Positions 62,001 to 64,000 of a stretch of DNA of 64,000 nt are shown here, one piece after another (the first letter of the stretch is position 1; each line of letters begins with the position of its first letter). The position numbers and the translations under genes are program-made. The stretch lies in assembly GCF_023343835.1 (NCBI RefSeq), contig NC_064437.1, forward strand, positions 5,160,001 through 5,224,000. Direction: 5' to 3'. The notes beneath the pieces are model-generated. The model was not told where the DNA came from and did not search any database. It saw only the letters and a program-made list of their open reading frames with translations. Source of the stretch: Lagopus muta (taxonomy: Eukaryota > Chordata > Aves > Galliformes > Phasianidae).

Positions 62001-64000
62001 TGGTTGGGTGAGATAATCTCAGCTTCTGTCCTTCTTAATTAAAAATGGACCCAGGTTACAGAATGTGGGCCTGGGCTCAGAGGGTGTTTTGTGAGGATAT
62101 TTTGAGAACTCCTGAAACTGGCAGTACTGTGCTCTGAGGTTACGGCCAATGAGCATTTTGAGCATTGAGGCAGAAGAAAGAGAAGTGCTGAAATAGAACT
62201 TAAAGCAAGTTACTGTCATTATTAGAGAAGTTTAGAGTGCAAACAGTACTGCAGACTCTTCCTATAAGAGCTGTAAAGCAACTGTGTGGTACTAAGATGT
62301 GAAATACAATTTGAAGTGATTAAGACAAGCTACTTCTGCCTGAGTATTAACGCTTGTTAGGTCACTATCCTGTCTTGATAAGAATTAAAGTGTGATCTAG
62401 TCTTCTTTAACTCTGAGAAGTTCATTCTTTGTAGTTTTAGTAGAAAAGGAAAGGAAAAATTCCCAGCCAGGACATGCATAGGTGCTCTGCTGGTGCAGCT
62501 GCAGGGCTGAGTCCTTGGGCAGCTGAGTGTGCAGAGCTTCTTGAGCTTCCAAATGCAACTCAGATGTGGTGTGAATTCAGGGCTTGTTTGCACATCGCAG
62601 AAAGGACCAGCATAGTATTACTTACCCTCTTTATGCAGGAATTGGGCCTTCATGCATATCGTTGCCATACAGGAGATTTTTAGAACTGTTGTTTCCTATT
62701 TAATAGGCATGATGTGAATACCAGTACATTACATCTGCCTTATTTCTTTTTTTTTCCATAACCAAAGATAGGTTTTGGTATTTCCTATAGCAGCAGACAT
62801 GAAATTGCATTTTTGAAGTTCTGTTTAATTATTCTGAAAAATGCAATACTCAGGAAACTTGCAAAATTTAGAAGGGTTACTATTGCTGTGCTCACTGTTT
62901 GTTTTTAATGAGTTAACTGGAATTCTCTTTTCAGTCAGTCCACTACACAACATATTTACCACTTAACTGAGTTTTAATTGACCCTTTTATTATTATAATG
63001 ATGGGAATAATGCTCTGGTAAATCTATTTTCCAGTTGCTGATTTTGGTAATAAAAACAGCCTTAGATTGCAGAAGACAGAAACTGGGTTTCATGGAAATC
63101 AGCTGCCCTTCCATTTTAAAGATAACAGGGTCCTCTTTTAACCTTGGATGGCACTCACTGACTTGTTTCCTGCCCTTTCTTCATTACTTTGGCTCCTTGC
63201 CTTGATGAGGAGATGGCTTTTTAATGCAGCCTCTAAAATCCCCCAACTCAGAATCTTTCAATCCAATTAGTATGGTAGATTAGTTCTTGACTCTCTCCCT
63301 CTCCAGCTATAGCACTTGTGAATCAAGTGTTTGTTTTCCATTGCAAGTTTTTGCTAGAATCAAAAGATTTCCTTTTTCTCTTATGACTTAGCTTGCATTT
63401 GTGCAGTGCTCGAATGGTAATGATAACAGTTCTGCATAAAGCATCAGCAAGGCACTGGCGGCTGCACTTTGTGAGATAAAGCTTGTTGGAAAGTTCTTGG
63501 GGACAAAGCAAGGTTCATACCTGGAGCTGTGAACACGGCTGAAGAGGAGCGATCCTGCCTGCTGCTTTAGCACTGCATGAGAGAGCAGCCCCTCTGCACC
63601 CCCAGGAGTGGTGTTGGAGGTGCAGCATGAGGGCTTGCATTGTAGTTACCAGATTGAAGACAAAGCATAGAATGATAAACATAGAGCTGTTGACCTTGGT
63701 TTGAATCTAAAGGATATGCTGGCATTTCTGAGGAAACTAATCTGGTCTGGAAAGGATAAAAATTCTTCAATTCTAGAACTGCCAATTTTAAAATAGTTGT
63801 GCTTGGGCTGATGTAGGTGGCTGATGAGTGCAAGATGCTGATTAGAAGTGATCATGAGATTTGATTTAGAATTCCTCTCCTCCCCACCAGCACAAGATGG
63901 GGAGATTGGATTTGATTAGACAGGTATTCCAGGTTCCAGGAAAGTTTAGCCTTTGTGCTGACCCTCAGGTGGCACTGGAGCCAAGCTGGCTCCTGGCATT
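59043..64000. other. Intron 2 to window edge, no exon
   Basis: Intronic sequence with T-rich simple runs (about 61103-61128 and 62743-62757). The stretch 61125-61420 is compositionally less simple and carries several CpGs outside any island (see findings). No LA- or EGF-like exon is visible up to the edge. Confidence 0.5.

Larger units (their letters stand above)
35579..64000 (+). other. LRP8: LRP8 intron 2, partial (more than 28 kb)
   Basis: The intron starts with GTGAGT at 35579 and runs off the right edge. I looked for another LA-module exon (Cys-rich, CDNGxCI or SDE motifs flanked by AG and GT) in the translated frames and found none, so exon 3 should lie beyond 64000. The intron holds several CR1 fragments, simple repeats and a possible conserved element, listed separately. 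Long first introns carrying regulatory elements are common in neuronal receptor genes. Confidence 0.8.

Overview
The window looks like nuclear DNA from a galliform bird, most probably chicken (Gallus gallus). Three lines of sequence evidence point there: several CR1 retrotransposon 3' ends carrying the typical avian ATTCTATGATTCT-type terminus, a 541-bp mariner-type element that fits the chicken Galluhop group, and a split gene whose first two exons encode the start of an LDL-receptor-family protein best matched by LRP8 (apolipoprotein E receptor 2). No prokaryotic-style gene organisation is present. Nearly all long open frames are chance frames in non-coding DNA, in CR1 copies or in the CpG island.

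Layout: positions 1 to about 34,250 are upstream flank with no gene that I can support. This stretch holds degenerate CR1/L3-like fragments (about 3,075-3,640 and 5,300-5,460), an unusually well-paired 93-nt hairpin (11,632-11,724), a homopurine and a homopyrimidine tract, two clearer CR1 copies (14,535-14,765 and 19,805-20,098), an LTR- or promoter-like block (about 18,990-19,272) and the mariner element (29,164-29,704). A CpG island spans about 34,250-35,960 and holds the LRP8 promoter, the 5' UTR, exon 1 (start codon at 34,703), a 686-bp intron and exon 2 (35,459-35,578). From 35,579 to the end of the window (more than 28 kb) is one uninterrupted intron 2 on the + strand. It contains CR1 3' ends at about 37,341, 44,514, 53,784, 58,381 and 58,845, simple repeats, and one stretch near 61.1-61.4 kb that looks more complex than its surroundings and may be a conserved regulatory element.

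Biology: the only protein-coding content I can support is the signal peptide and first LDL-receptor class A (ligand-binding) module of LRP8, a receptor for reelin and apolipoproteins at the neuronal surface. The rest of that gene lies beyond the right edge. No new multi-gene system is visible. The items most worth a second look are the hairpin at 11.6 kb, the LTR-like promoter block at 19 kb and the possible intronic element at 61 kb.
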